Source: an uncultured Bacteroidales bacterium
GTDB lineage: Bacteria > Bacteroidota > Bacteroidia > Bacteroidales > P3
Direction of reading: 5' to 3'
Length of the DNA: 64,000 bases
Assembly (NCBI GenBank): GCA_947168515.1
Contig: CAMVMF010000012.1
Span: 1 to 64,000 of the forward strand
This document shows, piece after piece, positions 63,844-64,000 of the stretch. The notes beneath the pieces are model-generated. The model saw nothing but the letters and a program-made list of their open reading frames with translations. It ran no database searches and had not been told where the DNA came from. Position numbers and translations under genes: made by a program. Each line of letters starts with the position of its first letter. Positions within the stretch are counted from its first letter, which is position 1.

Positions 63844-64000
63844 TCAATCGGCAGTCAGCTTAACTTTGGTTTTCACGGCCTGCTGGATTTCGGTGTCGAA
63901 GGGCAGGGCCACCTTGTAGTAGGCGGCGTCACCGTAAAGCGACATGGCCATGAGGGCGCGGTAGCGGTTGCGCATCTCGGCTCCATACTTGTCCAGGGTC
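63844..64000 (-). CDS. C-terminal end of an unidentified protein (5' end off the window)
   Basis: The minus-strand frame is open from the window edge to a TGA at 63844-63846, about 51 residues: a helical KYGAEMRNRYRALMAMS, then DAAYYKVALPFDTE and a Lys-rich end. No family can be assigned from this fragment. It lies 55 nt upstream of the TlpA-like gene and may be the same operon. Confidence 0.7.
   Translation of the reverse strand, partial: TLDKYGAEMRNRYRALMAMSLYGDAAYYKVALPFDTEIQQAVKTKVKLTAD

Overview
The window is bacterial chromosome from a member of the Bacteroidetes, most likely order Bacteroidales. The grounds are repeated TTTG-N19-TAnnTTTG promoters, a tmRNA tag of GENNYALAA, a C-terminal type IX secretion (T9SS) sorting domain, an S46 dipeptidyl-peptidase, a fimbrillin-like lipoprotein and DUF2795/DUF3791/DUF3990 proteins. 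I do not name a genus. I see no phage, transposase or CRISPR array.

1-14.2 kb (minus strand) is one long str-S10-spc ribosomal supercluster, reading rpsL-rpsG-fusA-rpsJ-rplCDWB-rpsS-rplV-rpsC-rplP-rpmC-rpsQ-rplNXE-rpsN-rpsH-rplFR-rpsE-rpmD-rplO-secY. It has a textbook promoter upstream of rpsL, and secY is cut by the window edge. tuf is absent from the cluster. 14.4-16.5 kb holds an unrecognised 384-aa protein and two DUF1232 proteins. tRNA-Asp and tmRNA follow (17.2-17.9 kb).

18.1-24.8 kb is a type I restriction-modification locus (hsdM, hsdS, a four-helix-bundle gene, hsdR) just downstream of the tmRNA gene. hsdS carries a tetrapeptide repeat in its central spacer, and the four-helix-bundle gene looks frameshifted out of a collagen-like Gly-X-Y tail. 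25-30.4 kb holds an SDR oxidoreductase, an exported S9 peptidase, a cupin lipoprotein and a three-gene DUF3791/DUF3990 operon resembling an ADP-ribosyltransferase toxin module.

30.7-38.9 kb holds an S46 peptidase, an outer-membrane barrel, an ECF sigma/anti-sigma-like pair, a YbaK-type tRNA editing protein and a fimbrillin-like operon. 38.9-39.4 kb contains a 218-bp tandem duplication with covarying hairpins. 39.5-47.7 kb holds a YeiH-type exporter, an AdoCbl-dependent ribonucleotide reductase, S20, tRNA-Glu, a conserved hypothetical and a C69 peptidase.

47.8-58 kb holds a membrane protein, a solitary rnfA, a small acidic lipoprotein, trpS, a GDP-mannose pyrophosphorylase, a lipoprotein/OM-protein pair and a 1486-aa T9SS cargo protein. 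58.1-64 kb (minus strand) holds tatD, a DUF2520 protein, DUF2795, cobalamin adenosyltransferase, NifU-like, Mrp, a TlpA-like protein and a partial gene. The cobalamin adenosyltransferase makes the cofactor of the class II reductase, so the two are functionally linked at a distance.

The most interesting signal is regulatory. The promoter region of the ECF sigma gene and that of the large T9SS surface protein 18 kb away share a 38-bp block, ungapped, 35/38 identical. This predicts a sigma regulon joining autoregulation to cell-surface protein display. Other strong signals are the HsdS spacer repeats, the frameshifted collagen-like tail and the covarying tandem element.
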